Source: Chloroflexota bacterium (GTDB lineage: Bacteria; Chloroflexota; Anaerolineae; Anaerolineales; UBA11858). Taken from it: a stretch of 13,266 nucleotides of DNA. The position numbers and the translations under genes were made by a program. Position 1 is the stretch's first letter; every line of letters begins with the position of its first letter. The notes beneath the pieces were generated by a model. It had not been told where the DNA came from. It saw only the letters and a list, made by a program, of their open reading frames with translations, and searched no databases. This document shows, piece by piece, positions 1 through 6,591 of the stretch. The DNA is taken from assembly GCA_030666985.1 (NCBI GenBank), contig DAOUWT010000048.1:1-13266 (forward strand), read 5' to 3'.

Positions 1-110
1 CAAAGCCCGCCGAACCCAAGGCCCTTTTTTTTTTTTCAAAAAAGCGTTTATGGTTCTGCGCAGGGGGCGGGGAGGGGCTAGGCCCCACGGGGGAAATTCC
101 CCCCCCCAAA
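1..110. other. Homopolymer-smeared, probably low-quality sequence
   Basis: Runs of C, G, A and T dominate (an 11-T run at 25-36, nine C at 99-107, several G runs). Read on the minus strand, the transposase frame continues without a stop and keeps scattered family-like residues. This fits substitution of bases by their neighbours rather than an inserted or deleted segment. Treat base identities here as unreliable. Confidence 0.55.
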
Positions 111-853
111 AAATTGACAAAGTGACTTTTCAAAAATTCCCCGCCGTTATCGGGGTGCAATTCTAAGACAGGGAAAGGCAAACGAGCTAAAACTCGCTGA
201 AAAGCATTAGAAACGACAGTATAGCTTCTCCCGAGGGTAGCAGCACGCTCGCTCCACCCTGTAGCAACATCAATCAATTGGAGAGTATGCACAAACTCTC
301 CTTTAGATTCGTACCCGCAATGATGGACTGTGTCCACTTCAAAATGACCTGGGTCTTGTTCATTCCAAGCTATGCGCTTCGTAGGAATATCTTGGGTCAC
401 GCGATTGATGCGTTTTGGACGTCCTCGTTTCGGTAAGCGTCTCTCGTCCTGCCGGATGCGGTTCACAGTCCTGCGGACAGTTGAGACACTGATCGTATCT
501 AATTTGTCCAACAACTCCTGATCAACCCGCATCTCATTATGGTGTGCAAGATGTTTGCTCATCCATACCAAATTGGGTTGAAGACGTTCAGCACAGATGT
601 AATCAAAACTCTTGATTATCACTCGGAGAGCATCATCAACCCTAGGCCCATAGGTGCGCCCTCTCTGTTTGCGACGTTTTTTTTGTGTAAGGGTACCTTT
701 CATCAAACGTATCAGGCTTTTACGGTGCAGACCAGTGACGGTCTCCATTTCGCCTAGAAGAATGCTACGCTCGCTTCTGGACGCTTTACGGTAACGCTTT
801 TGCATTTTGCGTAAATACTTGTATCTCTCATCTATTGTCATTGTTTCTTCCAT
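1..853 (-). CDS. DDE/integrase-core transposase, partial (C-terminus beyond window)
   Basis: The minus-strand frame starts at ATG 853 (a second ATG lies at 841) behind a GGGAG Shine-Dalgarno at 863-868, and stays open to the window edge, giving about 284 codons. The N-terminus has a basic helical region (RYKYLRKMQKRYRKASRSER) followed by ETVTGLHRKSLIRLMKG, typical of the HTH of integrase-core transposases ('...TGYHRKYAIRLL'). A second helical part precedes the core. The catalytic core begins with FEVDTVHHCG (first Asp) and continues to LHPDNGGEF (second Asp). After HFVNF, near 110, the codons become homopolymer-rich, but the frame still resembles the family: S-P-S-P-P-P, then NHKRFFEKKK where a motif like NDN-R-VEQKN with the catalytic Glu is expected. 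The gene was probably intact and only badly sequenced at its end. It is the cargo of the IS described here and unrelated to its neighbours. Confidence 0.75.
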   Translation of the reverse strand, partial: MEETMTIDERYKYLRKMQKRYRKASRSERSILLGEMETVTGLHRKSLIRLMKGTLTQKKRRKQRGRTYGPRVDDALRVIIKSFDYICAERLQPNLVWMSKHLAHHNEMRVDQELLDKLDTISVSTVRRTVNRIRQDERRLPKRGRPKRINRVTQDIPTKRIAWNEQDPGHFEVDTVHHCGYESKGEFVHTLQLIDVATGWSERAATLGRSYTVVSNAFQRVLARLPFPVLELHPDNGGEFLKSHFVNFLGGGISPVGPSPSPPPAQNHKRFFEKKKRALGSAGF

Positions 854-869
854 GGTCTTAGCTCCCTCG

Positions 870-921
870 GTAACATTATCATTTGAGAGAACTATACCTC
901 GTTAGTAACATTTTAGATGAG
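870..921 (-). repeat. Two direct repeats at the IS terminus
   Basis: On the plus strand GTAACATTATCATTTGAG (870-887) and GTAACATTTTAGATGAG (905-921) match closely with a one-base gap, 35 bp apart. They lie just upstream of the transposase start, where terminal and subterminal transposase-binding sites are expected. No promoter is obvious between them. Confidence 0.5.
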
Positions 922-955
922 TGAACACGGTCCACTCCACAAAACCATATTCAGT

Positions 956-992
956 GATAAAATAGTCAGACAATCCACCTACAAAAAAGGAG
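956..992 (+). promoter_or_regulatory. Possible -10 element and ribosome binding site of the phosphohexomutase
   Basis: GATAAAAT (956-963) could serve as a -10 box, but no convincing -35 box lies 16-18 bp upstream. If an original -35 region existed, the IS may have replaced or moved it. AAGGAG at 987-992 sits 10 nt before ATG 1003 and is a good Shine-Dalgarno, which fixes the start. Confidence 0.4.
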
Positions 993-1002
993 TAAAAAAA
1001 TT

Positions 1003-2466
1003 ATGCCCATCAATTTTGGTACAGATGGTTGGCGCGCAGTCATTTCTGAAACTTTCACCTTCTATAACCTTCGCCTGGTAACTCAGGCCATAGCCGACGC
1101 CATTCATTCCGGGCGCTGGCATGAGAGTTCAACTCTCAAAAAGGCCCCTGACCCCAATCGGATCGTAGTCGGTTTCGACACGCGCTTTTTATCGGATCGG
1201 TATGCTAAAGATGTGGCCCGGGTTTTGGCAGCCAACGGCTACACGGTATATCTCACCCAAGCCGACGCCCCTACCCCCACGCTCTCTTACGCCGTTCGAC
1301 ACCTTCAGGCCATTGGGGGGATTGTCATCACAGCTTCCCATAATGCTCCGCGCTATAATGGCATCAAGCTAAAGGCCGCTTATGGGGGATCAGCTTCGCC
1401 GGAACAATCACGAGTGGTGGAAGTTTACCTGAACGACAACGAGGAGCGGGGGCGCGGCCCCAACCTGATGGACTGGCAGCAGGCCCGAGACGCGGGATTA
1501 ATTCAACGCTTCAACCCTATCCCCGATTATTACCAACACCTGCGTTCCCTGATAGATTTTGACGCCATTGCCGAGAATCCTCTCCGCGTGGTGGTGGATG
1601 CCATGCACGGTTCGGGGAGGGGGGCAATTGACGGGATACTAAAAGGGACCGGTTGCGAGGTCGTTGAAATTAGGGGGGAGATGAATCCCGGCTTCGGTGG
1701 GACGCACCCCGAACCCATTGAGCGCAACCTTGGCGCCCTGGCGGGAGCGATCAGCACCGGGCTGGGAACGTTGGGCCTGGCCCTGGACGGTGACGGTGAC
1801 AGGATTGGCGCGATGGATGAGAGATGTAATTTTATCGATCCTCACCGCATCATGGCTTTGGCAATGCGCTACCTCATCGAGGAGCGGGGCTGGCTGGGGC
1901 CGGTTGTGCGCACCGTTTCTACTACCCGCATGATAGATCGTTTAGCCAAGCAATACAATGTCCCCGTTTATGAAACACCTGTGGGCTTCAATCATATTGC
2001 CGACTACATGCTCTCCGAAGATATTTTGATAGGCGGCGAAGAGTCTGGGGGAATTTCCTTCCGCGGCCATATCCCAGAAGGTGACGGTGTGTTGATGGGA
2101 CTACTGCTAACAGAAATTGTCGCCAAATCAGGGACATCTCTTCACGAATTGGTGCAAGACCTGTTGGAAAGCGTTGGCCCAGCCTTTTACGAACGCAAAG
2201 ATCAACGTTTAAAATATCCCATTGAGAAATTGGAAATGGTTCGCTACCTGCTCGATAGCAGCCCTGCAACAATAGGGGGAGAAAGAGTTTTAGACGTGGC
2301 TACTACAGACGGCGTAAAATATATACTCAGCGACGATTCTTGGCTGCTTATTCGTCCCTCGGGAACAGAGCCAGTTCTCCGCGTTTACGCAGAAGGGCGC
2401 ACTCCTGAAATGGTAGATAATTTGTTGGGATATGGGGAGCAAGTGGCCGCTGATATAGTGAAATGA
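1003..2466 (+). CDS. Phosphoglucomutase/phosphomannomutase family phosphohexomutase
   Basis: This 487-aa alpha-D-phosphohexomutase interconverts hexose 1- and 6-phosphates (glucose and/or mannose), feeding glycolysis, glycogen or cell-envelope sugar nucleotides in the cytoplasm. The family signatures are in the expected order. FGTDGWRA is at residues 5-12. The phosphoserine loop TASHNAPRYNGIK is at 110-122 with Ser112 as the catalytic serine. The Mg-binding loop DGDGDR is at 262-267. The sugar-binding loop GGEESGG is at 344-350. The phosphate-binding loop RPSGTEP is at 451-457. All four domains are present and the length is normal for the family. The start is supported by AAGGAG at 987-992. 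Substrate preference (glucose versus mannose) cannot be decided from sequence alone. The gene stands alone on the plus strand, with an IS immediately upstream and a strong terminator about 210 bp downstream. Confidence 0.93.
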   Translation: MPINFGTDGWRAVISETFTFYNLRLVTQAIADAIHSGRWHESSTLKKAPDPNRIVVGFDTRFLSDRYAKDVARVLAANGYTVYLTQADAPTPTLSYAVRHLQAIGGIVITASHNAPRYNGIKLKAAYGGSASPEQSRVVEVYLNDNEERGRGPNLMDWQQARDAGLIQRFNPIPDYYQHLRSLIDFDAIAENPLRVVVDAMHGSGRGAIDGILKGTGCEVVEIRGEMNPGFGGTHPEPIERNLGALAGAISTGLGTLGLALDGDGDRIGAMDERCNFIDPHRIMALAMRYLIEERGWLGPVVRTVSTTRMIDRLAKQYNVPVYETPVGFNHIADYMLSEDILIGGEESGGISFRGHIPEGDGVLMGLLLTEIVAKSGTSLHELVQDLLESVGPAFYERKDQRLKYPIEKLEMVRYLLDSSPATIGGERVLDVATTDGVKYILSDDSWLLIRPSGTEPVLRVYAEGRTPEMVDNLLGYGEQVAADIVK

Positions 2467-2503
2467 GTTAGAGAGTTCCCAAAAAATAATCATCTGGAAA
2501 CTC

Positions 2504-2645
2504 GTGTTGCGTGATGCGTGTTGCGTCGCTCACTGTGTGCGCCTTCGGCGTGCGTACGGTGTTGCCTTTGGCACGCAAAGCGAGCCCGCAGGCTGTGCCT
2601 CGGCAAAAAATTACCCTACAAAATACAATACGCCATTACGTTTTG
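2504..2645. repeat. Short degenerate ACG/GCGT-type repeats, no gene
   Basis: After the phosphohexomutase stop the sequence contains the duplicated motif CGTGTTGCGT (around 2503-2526) and CAATACGCCATTACGTTTT-like runs (about 2626-2642). GGCACGCAAAGCG (2570-2582) and AATTACCCT (2609-2617) recur in the same order at 3001-3013 and 3033-3041. A plus-strand reading frame spans this region but has no recognisable protein content and runs through the terminator and palindromes, so I do not call it. Confidence 0.5.
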
Positions 2646-2676
2646 GGGAATTTAAATCTTGGCACCCCCTTACATT

Positions 2677-2717
2677 AAAATCCCCGGCACTTTTACGAAG
2701 CATGCCGGGGATTTTTT
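2677..2717. terminator. Strong bidirectional intrinsic terminator
   Basis: A perfect 13-bp inverted repeat, AAAATCCCCGGCA (2677-2689) and TGCCGGGGATTTT (2703-2715), encloses a 13-nt loop and is followed on the plus strand by a T run (2711-2717). The A run on the left gives a T tract for minus-strand transcripts. It lies between the convergent phosphohexomutase gene and the long minus-strand operon, and can end transcription from both. Confidence 0.9.
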
Positions 2718-2732
2718 ATTGGGGGAATGAGC

Positions 2733-2872
2733 AGGGCTGTTCAGTTCTCCCGCAATCAGATCTGACAGGTTTCCGAAAGCGTCTTTGGGACGCAGGTTTC
2801 GGCCATTTCCGTGCATATTTTAGCCTGAAAACCCATGCAAAAACCTGTCAGGTCTTAGAACTGAACAACCCT
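2733..2872. repeat. Nested palindromic element A (long imperfect stem-loop)
   Basis: The outer arms AGGGCTGTTCAGTTCT (2733-2748) and AGAACTGAACAACCCT (2857-2872) are complementary except for one G-T pair. The inner arms AGATCTGACAGGTTT (2758-2772) and AAACCTGTCAGGTCT (2841-2855) pair over 15 bp with one G-T. Inside, CCGAAAGCGTC (2773-2783) pairs with GACGC-AGG-TTTCGG (2789-2802) as a further hairpin. The result is a multi-branched structure with retained G-T pairing, suggesting a folded RNA or a MITE/REP-like repeat. No coding sequence is evident. Confidence 0.75.
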
Positions 2873-2944
2873 GGCAGACCTCCGAGGTTAGGCCGTTCCA
2901 TCCTGGAACTAACGTTGCACTACAAAAACCTCGGAGGTCTGCCA
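2872..2944. repeat. Palindromic element B (18-bp perfect arms)
   Basis: TGGCAGACCTCCGAGGTT (2872-2889) and AACCTCGGAGGTCTGCCA (2927-2944) are perfect reverse complements. A small GTTCCA/TGGAAC hairpin (2895-2909) lies in the loop. It starts exactly where element A ends. Each arm also holds its own 11-bp palindrome, ACCTCCGAGGT or ACCTCGGAGGT. No T run follows, so it is not a simple terminator. REP or MITE-like by form. Confidence 0.8.
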
Positions 2945-3070
2945 TGTGTAGGGGAGGGTGAATGTTTACTCTAAAATGTTGCTTTGCATGCCTTGCCACG
3001 GGCACGCAAAGCGCGGCGAAACGCGATGCGTGAATTACCCTCGGTCACGTTTCACGTTTTACACTTCACG
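2945..3070. repeat. Degenerate TTCACG-type repeats downstream of the operon
   Basis: The stretch contains TCACGTTTCACGTTTTACAC (3045-3064) followed by TTCACGCTACAC (3065-3076), a run of short imperfect TTCACG/TTTTAC units that touches the last codons of the PKTG-tailed gene. GGCACGCAAAGCG at 3001-3013 repeats the copy at 2570-2582. No gene is visible. Confidence 0.4.
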
Positions 3071-3676
3071 CTACACAGATGATTTTCGCAGTCGCCGGCT
3101 AAGGATGACCACAACAATCAAAATACCCGCTATTGCTAACAAACCAGGAACACCGCCAACATTATCAGCAAATCCCGTTTTAGGTACTTCTGCGGCCGTC
3201 GGCGTAACCGCCCCACCAGCAGCTTGTTGGGTGAGCAGGGCTGCCACAGTTTTCGTATGGGGAGAGGGGGTATCCGCTTGAGGTGCAGCGACAACTGGGG
3301 TGTTAGTGGGCGCACCTGTAGCTAGCGCTTGCGTACTCGTTAGCGTGGGGATAGGAGTATCGGTAGGGAGCGGTGTAGCAGTATCGGCGGGGGTAGCTGT
3401 CCAGGCTTCCGCTTCCGCTGTTAATTGGCTGCTCAATGCTATTTGAGTGTTCTGGGCGTTAACTTCAGCTACCTGAGTTTGCCTTAGAGCTTGCTGTTTA
3501 GGATACGACGTCATAGCGTAAATGGCAATCACAATCAGCGAGAGCAATAAAATACCGCCCATAATACCGGCTACGATGAGAAAAGTCCGATTTCCGGTCT
3601 CTTCTGGGGGTGGGCCTTCTTCTGGCTCTATTTCTTCGAAATCAAAATCATTGTCAAAATCATCCATCATTCCCAT
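3071..3676 (-). CDS. Membrane protein with acidic N-terminus, Thr/Pro linker and PKTG sorting-like tail
   Basis: The 201-aa protein starts at ATG 3676 behind GGAGG (within 3681-3688). Residues 1-30 are strongly acidic and presumably cytoplasmic. A transmembrane helix follows at about 32-54. Residues 90-160 form a low-complexity Thr/Pro/Ala linker (TATPADTATPLPTDTPIPTL) typical of extracellular stalks. Residues 164-168 read VPKTG, followed by a short spacer, a hydrophobic segment at about 176-193 and the basic tail RRLRKSS. That order resembles an LPXTG cell-wall sorting signal with Val in place of Leu. It is the last gene of the minus-strand operon, 32 bp after the preceding stop. The function is unknown; a surface-exposed or two-pass anchored accessory protein is the best reading. 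Confidence 0.75.
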   Translation of the reverse strand: MGMMDDFDNDFDFEEIEPEEGPPPEETGNRTFLIVAGIMGGILLLSLIVIAIYAMTSYPKQQALRQTQVAEVNAQNTQIALSSQLTAEAEAWTATPADTATPLPTDTPIPTLTSTQALATGAPTNTPVVAAPQADTPSPHTKTVAALLTQQAAGGAVTPTAAEVPKTGFADNVGGVPGLLAIAGILIVVVILSRRLRKSSV

Positions 3677-3708
3677 ATTTCTTCCTCCTCAATGAGCGTT
3701 GTATATGT

Positions 3709-4791
3709 TCAGTAGGTCTCCTGGCTAGTTTTTTCCCCGAAAGATTCAAGACAAGCTAAGGGAACTTTAACCAGCTCATCATTCTCCAAACTTACCTCCG
3801 CAGCAAGTGCTATGATACCGCTGGGGAACTTGAACGGCTTCGATAAAATACGTTTTATAATACCTGTTTGAGCGCTATAAGATTTATTCACAAGATACAC
3901 TTTTTGCCCAGCAGCAAACTCATCAGCTTCTAAGAGAACTTCAATATGTTCCGGGACTGGCAAGGTGATAACTATCTCAGGCCGCTCCCCCTTCGAGGCC
4001 TGGTAGGCTTGCGCATGCAGCGAGACATTTCGGTCTTTAGTGGTAGTATTAAGCAGCTTATAGGCGGCTGAATTCATTGGCATCTGTCCAAAGCCATCTA
4101 AGATCATGACTGGAAAAGGCAACTTAGCAGCAATAGGCAACAAATCTGCAGACATGCTCCCCAGAATCAAGCCTTTTACAGGAGCCTTGGCGGCATTTTG
4201 AAGTACTTGCGGGTCTCGGCAATACCCTCCTACCCCAATTGTTCCGCGAACGCTAATATCGATTTGGCCGGCTCTTAGCTCATCATCAGGACTTTCGAGC
4301 AGGAGCTGCATGAGACCATAAGTCATTTTCCCATTCCCCCACACGCCTTGGAGCAATGCTCCCCGCGTCTCGATTATTACCCCCCAATCAGGAATGATCC
4401 TTGTTACCGTACCGTCCAAACCAGCTCTTAGCTCGACTGGTGAAACAAAGGCCTCGATGAGCATCTTGCCATCTCCGGCTAATTTTACCTGACCAGAGAA
4501 AGGCGCGCGCACCACTCGTTGGAACAACCCCGCAGGGCCTGCAACGACATCCCCCTTAGAAACATTATCACCCTTGTGGCATTGGAGTAATTTGTCAGCT
4601 TTGTCAGGAGCAACGTTCAATCCTTCGGCAATATCTAATATGAAGTACTTTGGGGCCAAGACATATTCAGCAATCACATCGGTAGGGGAAACTGCTTGGC
4701 CCTGACGAGCTACAACGCGTCCGGGGATAGGGAGGACACGTTCGCGTTGAATAAGGGTGAGTGGTGAAATATGTTTTACGGGTGCTAGCAT
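3709..4791 (-). CDS. Conserved protein with a barrel-sandwich-hybrid (biotinyl/lipoyl-like) N-terminal domain
   Basis: The 360-aa soluble protein starts at ATG 4791 with a weak AGGA nine bases upstream, 34 bp after the stop of the MutL-like gene. Residues about 18-115 (VLPIPGRVVARQGQAVSPTD ... KGDNVSKGDVVAG ... RAPFSGQVKL) have the rhythm of a barrel-sandwich hybrid fold, as in lipoyl/biotinyl and RnfC-type domains. No MKM/DKA-like modification lysine is visible. The middle (about 120-235) has a Gly-rich beta/alpha region with GTIGVGGYCRDPQVL and VKGLILGSMSADLLPIA. The C-terminal third contains KOW/SH3-like beta segments (ADEFAAGQKVYLVN). No signal peptide or TM helix is present. Its position next to the ASKHA protein suggests a partner. 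The exact function is unknown. Confidence 0.8.
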   Translation of the reverse strand: MLAPVKHISPLTLIQRERVLPIPGRVVARQGQAVSPTDVIAEYVLAPKYFILDIAEGLNVAPDKADKLLQCHKGDNVSKGDVVAGPAGLFQRVVRAPFSGQVKLAGDGKMLIEAFVSPVELRAGLDGTVTRIIPDWGVIIETRGALLQGVWGNGKMTYGLMQLLLESPDDELRAGQIDISVRGTIGVGGYCRDPQVLQNAAKAPVKGLILGSMSADLLPIAAKLPFPVMILDGFGQMPMNSAAYKLLNTTTKDRNVSLHAQAYQASKGERPEIVITLPVPEHIEVLLEADEFAAGQKVYLVNKSYSAQTGIIKRILSKPFKFPSGIIALAAEVSLENDELVKVPLACLESFGEKTSQETY

Positions 4792-4825
4792 AACATGTTC
4801 CTGATAATCTGCAATTATTTAGCTT

Positions 4826-6586
4826 TCAGCCCTTAGCCTCTAAAGCATGATACCATTTTCGGGTTAAGTGTTTGCGCCGTTTGGGATCTTGCGATAAGCG
4901 CAGCGGTCTGCCACGAGCGTCGATTACTATTCCTGCGGCCCCGCCTACAGCCGTTACCTCGCCAGCTTTCCCCGGCCCACCCATGCCAACATCAAATTGA
5001 TGAAGAGGACGAAGGTGAAGTTTTACCTTTTCGCCCATTTTAACGGGTAAGACCTCGATCATTCCGTATCTGACTTTTCGCGTTGTCTCTACTCCTGCTC
5101 TATTGGTCATGCGCACACGCAAAATGGGAGTCCCAAAACGAGCATATCCTACCGGTGCAATAATCGTGCCTAGATTCAGGAATGTGCTGGACTCTATAAC
5201 CTGCACCGTAAGGAGAGGGTTTATTCTGGCCGCAGCCCCCAATGCAGAACTAAGGTTGTTTTGATCTACCACAATGGTAGTGACACCGGTTGGCTGTATG
5301 CCATCTAAGAGCATTAGCAAGGCCTGACCGGGACTGGGTGCCTTCGAAAACACACTTCCTGTCGCAATGATAGGCTCGACCCACGGCAATAGATCAGGAG
5401 CAGGCCGGGCGCTGCCTGCTGGGAAATCTGGCAAAGAACGTCTTACTGCCAAGAGGAGCGCCTGCCGGGCCAGGGCTTGTTCAATGGCTAACTCCTTCCG
5501 GGTGACGGGTAAACTATGCGGATGAATTTCTTTATTGTAAATATAGTCTTGAACAGCATCGTTGGAGGTATCAAATGGAAGCCAACGGATGATCCCATCA
5601 AGTTTGCTTTTCTGGAGAGTCCTCACGCTTCCAGTGCCTACTCCGAGATAGGGATATACTCGGAGAGTTTCTTTTCCGTCAAAAGCGGCCGCTACGGTTG
5701 TGCTTTGAGAACCAACATCAACGCCCAAGACACCTTTATCGGGGTCGTATTTCTTACTGAGAAAGCGGATGACCCTTGAAAATGCAACCGCGGTTGGGGT
5801 CAAGTTGTCCCCCGACCAACTTAGTAAATCGCCAATGCCGCCAATTTGAGCGTTGCGGACCCGCTTGTAAATTGCCGTCAATTCGCGTTGGGCAGGAGAG
5901 ATTGTCTCAAGGTTGAGCGTGGGGCGAATGTTGGGAGCAATATGAAGTTTCCCGACCCCTTCCAGCACGGAACGGACTTCTGTCTGGATTTCCTGGTTTC
6001 CCGCAAAAAGGATGTGCGGCGATTGGGTCTCAGGGGAAAGATAGCTGGCCAACCCGATAGCTTCAATCAAATCCAGGACAGATTGCGAGGCCCCGTCGTC
6101 CGTCCCTCCCGCCACAATTACCAAGTCAGGGCGAATTTGCATAATGGTATTGATGCGGTCAGAGGTTTGGCGGCGGTCGTTGAGCTTGATGACATCTACC
6201 ACTTGGGCATAAGTGGTAGCAGCCAAATGCCGGGCGCTGGCGAGAGTGATATCCTCCAATAGACCTACCGCTACTACCTTGAGCGGTTTTCCCGCCGACA
6301 TGGTAGCAACCAGGGCGTCTACTCCTGAGTTATCTGCCAAACCTGGCATGATCAGATTTTCGTCACTGCCAATCAGACGGCGGCCAGTCGCCTTTGCTAG
6401 ATTGTCAATCGCCCGCCGGACACCTTCTCCAACATTGAAAAATGGGGCTACGACTGTGCTTGGAGCGGTCCCAGAGGCCAGAAAGCGATAATGCCCGCTG
6501 ACCACATCAAAAAGCAGGGCGCGTGTAGACGCAGTCCCGATATCTATTGCTAATAAAGAGCCAGTATTTATTGTAGAAGTAGCCAT
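4826..6586 (-). CDS. MutL/GlmL-family ASKHA protein (glutamate mutase accessory-like)
   Basis: The 586-aa protein matches the 'glutamate mutase L' (MutL/GlmL) family of ASKHA nucleotide-binding proteins. The phosphate-1 type loop LAIDIGTASTRALLFDV is at residues 12-28. VIVAGGTDDGASQS is at 156-169. A second ASKHA loop LGVDVGSQSTTVAAAF is at 287-302. ATGSVF is at 408-413 and DQNNLSSALGAAARINP at 441-457. The C-terminal part (about 465-586) is beta-rich with VGMGGPGKAGEVTAVGGAAG. In clostridia, members are encoded with adenosylcobalamin-dependent glutamate mutase subunits and are thought to act as chaperone or reactivator; here no mutase gene is present. The start at ATG 6586 lies 5 bp after the upstream stop and has no clear Shine-Dalgarno, which suggests translational coupling. 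It is cytosolic, with no TM. I infer it is the ATPase of a membrane-linked complex with its neighbours. Confidence 0.88.
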   Translation of the reverse strand: MATSTINTGSLLAIDIGTASTRALLFDVVSGHYRFLASGTAPSTVVAPFFNVGEGVRRAIDNLAKATGRRLIGSDENLIMPGLADNSGVDALVATMSAGKPLKVVAVGLLEDITLASARHLAATTYAQVVDVIKLNDRRQTSDRINTIMQIRPDLVIVAGGTDDGASQSVLDLIEAIGLASYLSPETQSPHILFAGNQEIQTEVRSVLEGVGKLHIAPNIRPTLNLETISPAQRELTAIYKRVRNAQIGGIGDLLSWSGDNLTPTAVAFSRVIRFLSKKYDPDKGVLGVDVGSQSTTVAAAFDGKETLRVYPYLGVGTGSVRTLQKSKLDGIIRWLPFDTSNDAVQDYIYNKEIHPHSLPVTRKELAIEQALARQALLLAVRRSLPDFPAGSARPAPDLLPWVEPIIATGSVFSKAPSPGQALLMLLDGIQPTGVTTIVVDQNNLSSALGAAARINPLLTVQVIESSTFLNLGTIIAPVGYARFGTPILRVRMTNRAGVETTRKVRYGMIEVLPVKMGEKVKLHLRPLHQFDVGMGGPGKAGEVTAVGGAAGIVIDARGRPLRLSQDPKRRKHLTRKWYHALEAKG

Positions 6587-6591
6587 TATGT

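Larger units (their letters stand above)
1..925 (-). mobile_element. Insertion sequence, 5' part only (right boundary near 925)
   Basis: The stretch holds a minus-strand DDE transposase preceded by two direct repeats (870-887 and 905-921) that look like transposase-binding sites at an IS terminus. The outer boundary is estimated near 921-930, about 75 bp upstream of the phosphohexomutase start. The other end of the element lies beyond the window, so the second terminal repeat and any target duplication cannot be checked. By the shape of its transposase it resembles ISNCY-type elements with an integrase-like core; the family name is from memory and not certain. Confidence 0.6.

Noticed and set aside
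56..66. CTGCGCAGGGG shared between 56-66 and 12904-12914
   Set aside because: It is an 11-base GC-rich match between two smeared regions, probably coincidental or artefactual, with no wider similarity around it.
539..757. Plus-strand open frame of 72 codons
   Set aside because: It is antisense to the transposase, whose minus-strand frame is supported by DDE motifs.
2504..2974. Plus-strand open frame of 156 codons after the phosphohexomutase gene
   Set aside because: It runs through a strong terminator and two palindromic repeats, has no family resemblance, and its start has no ribosome binding site.
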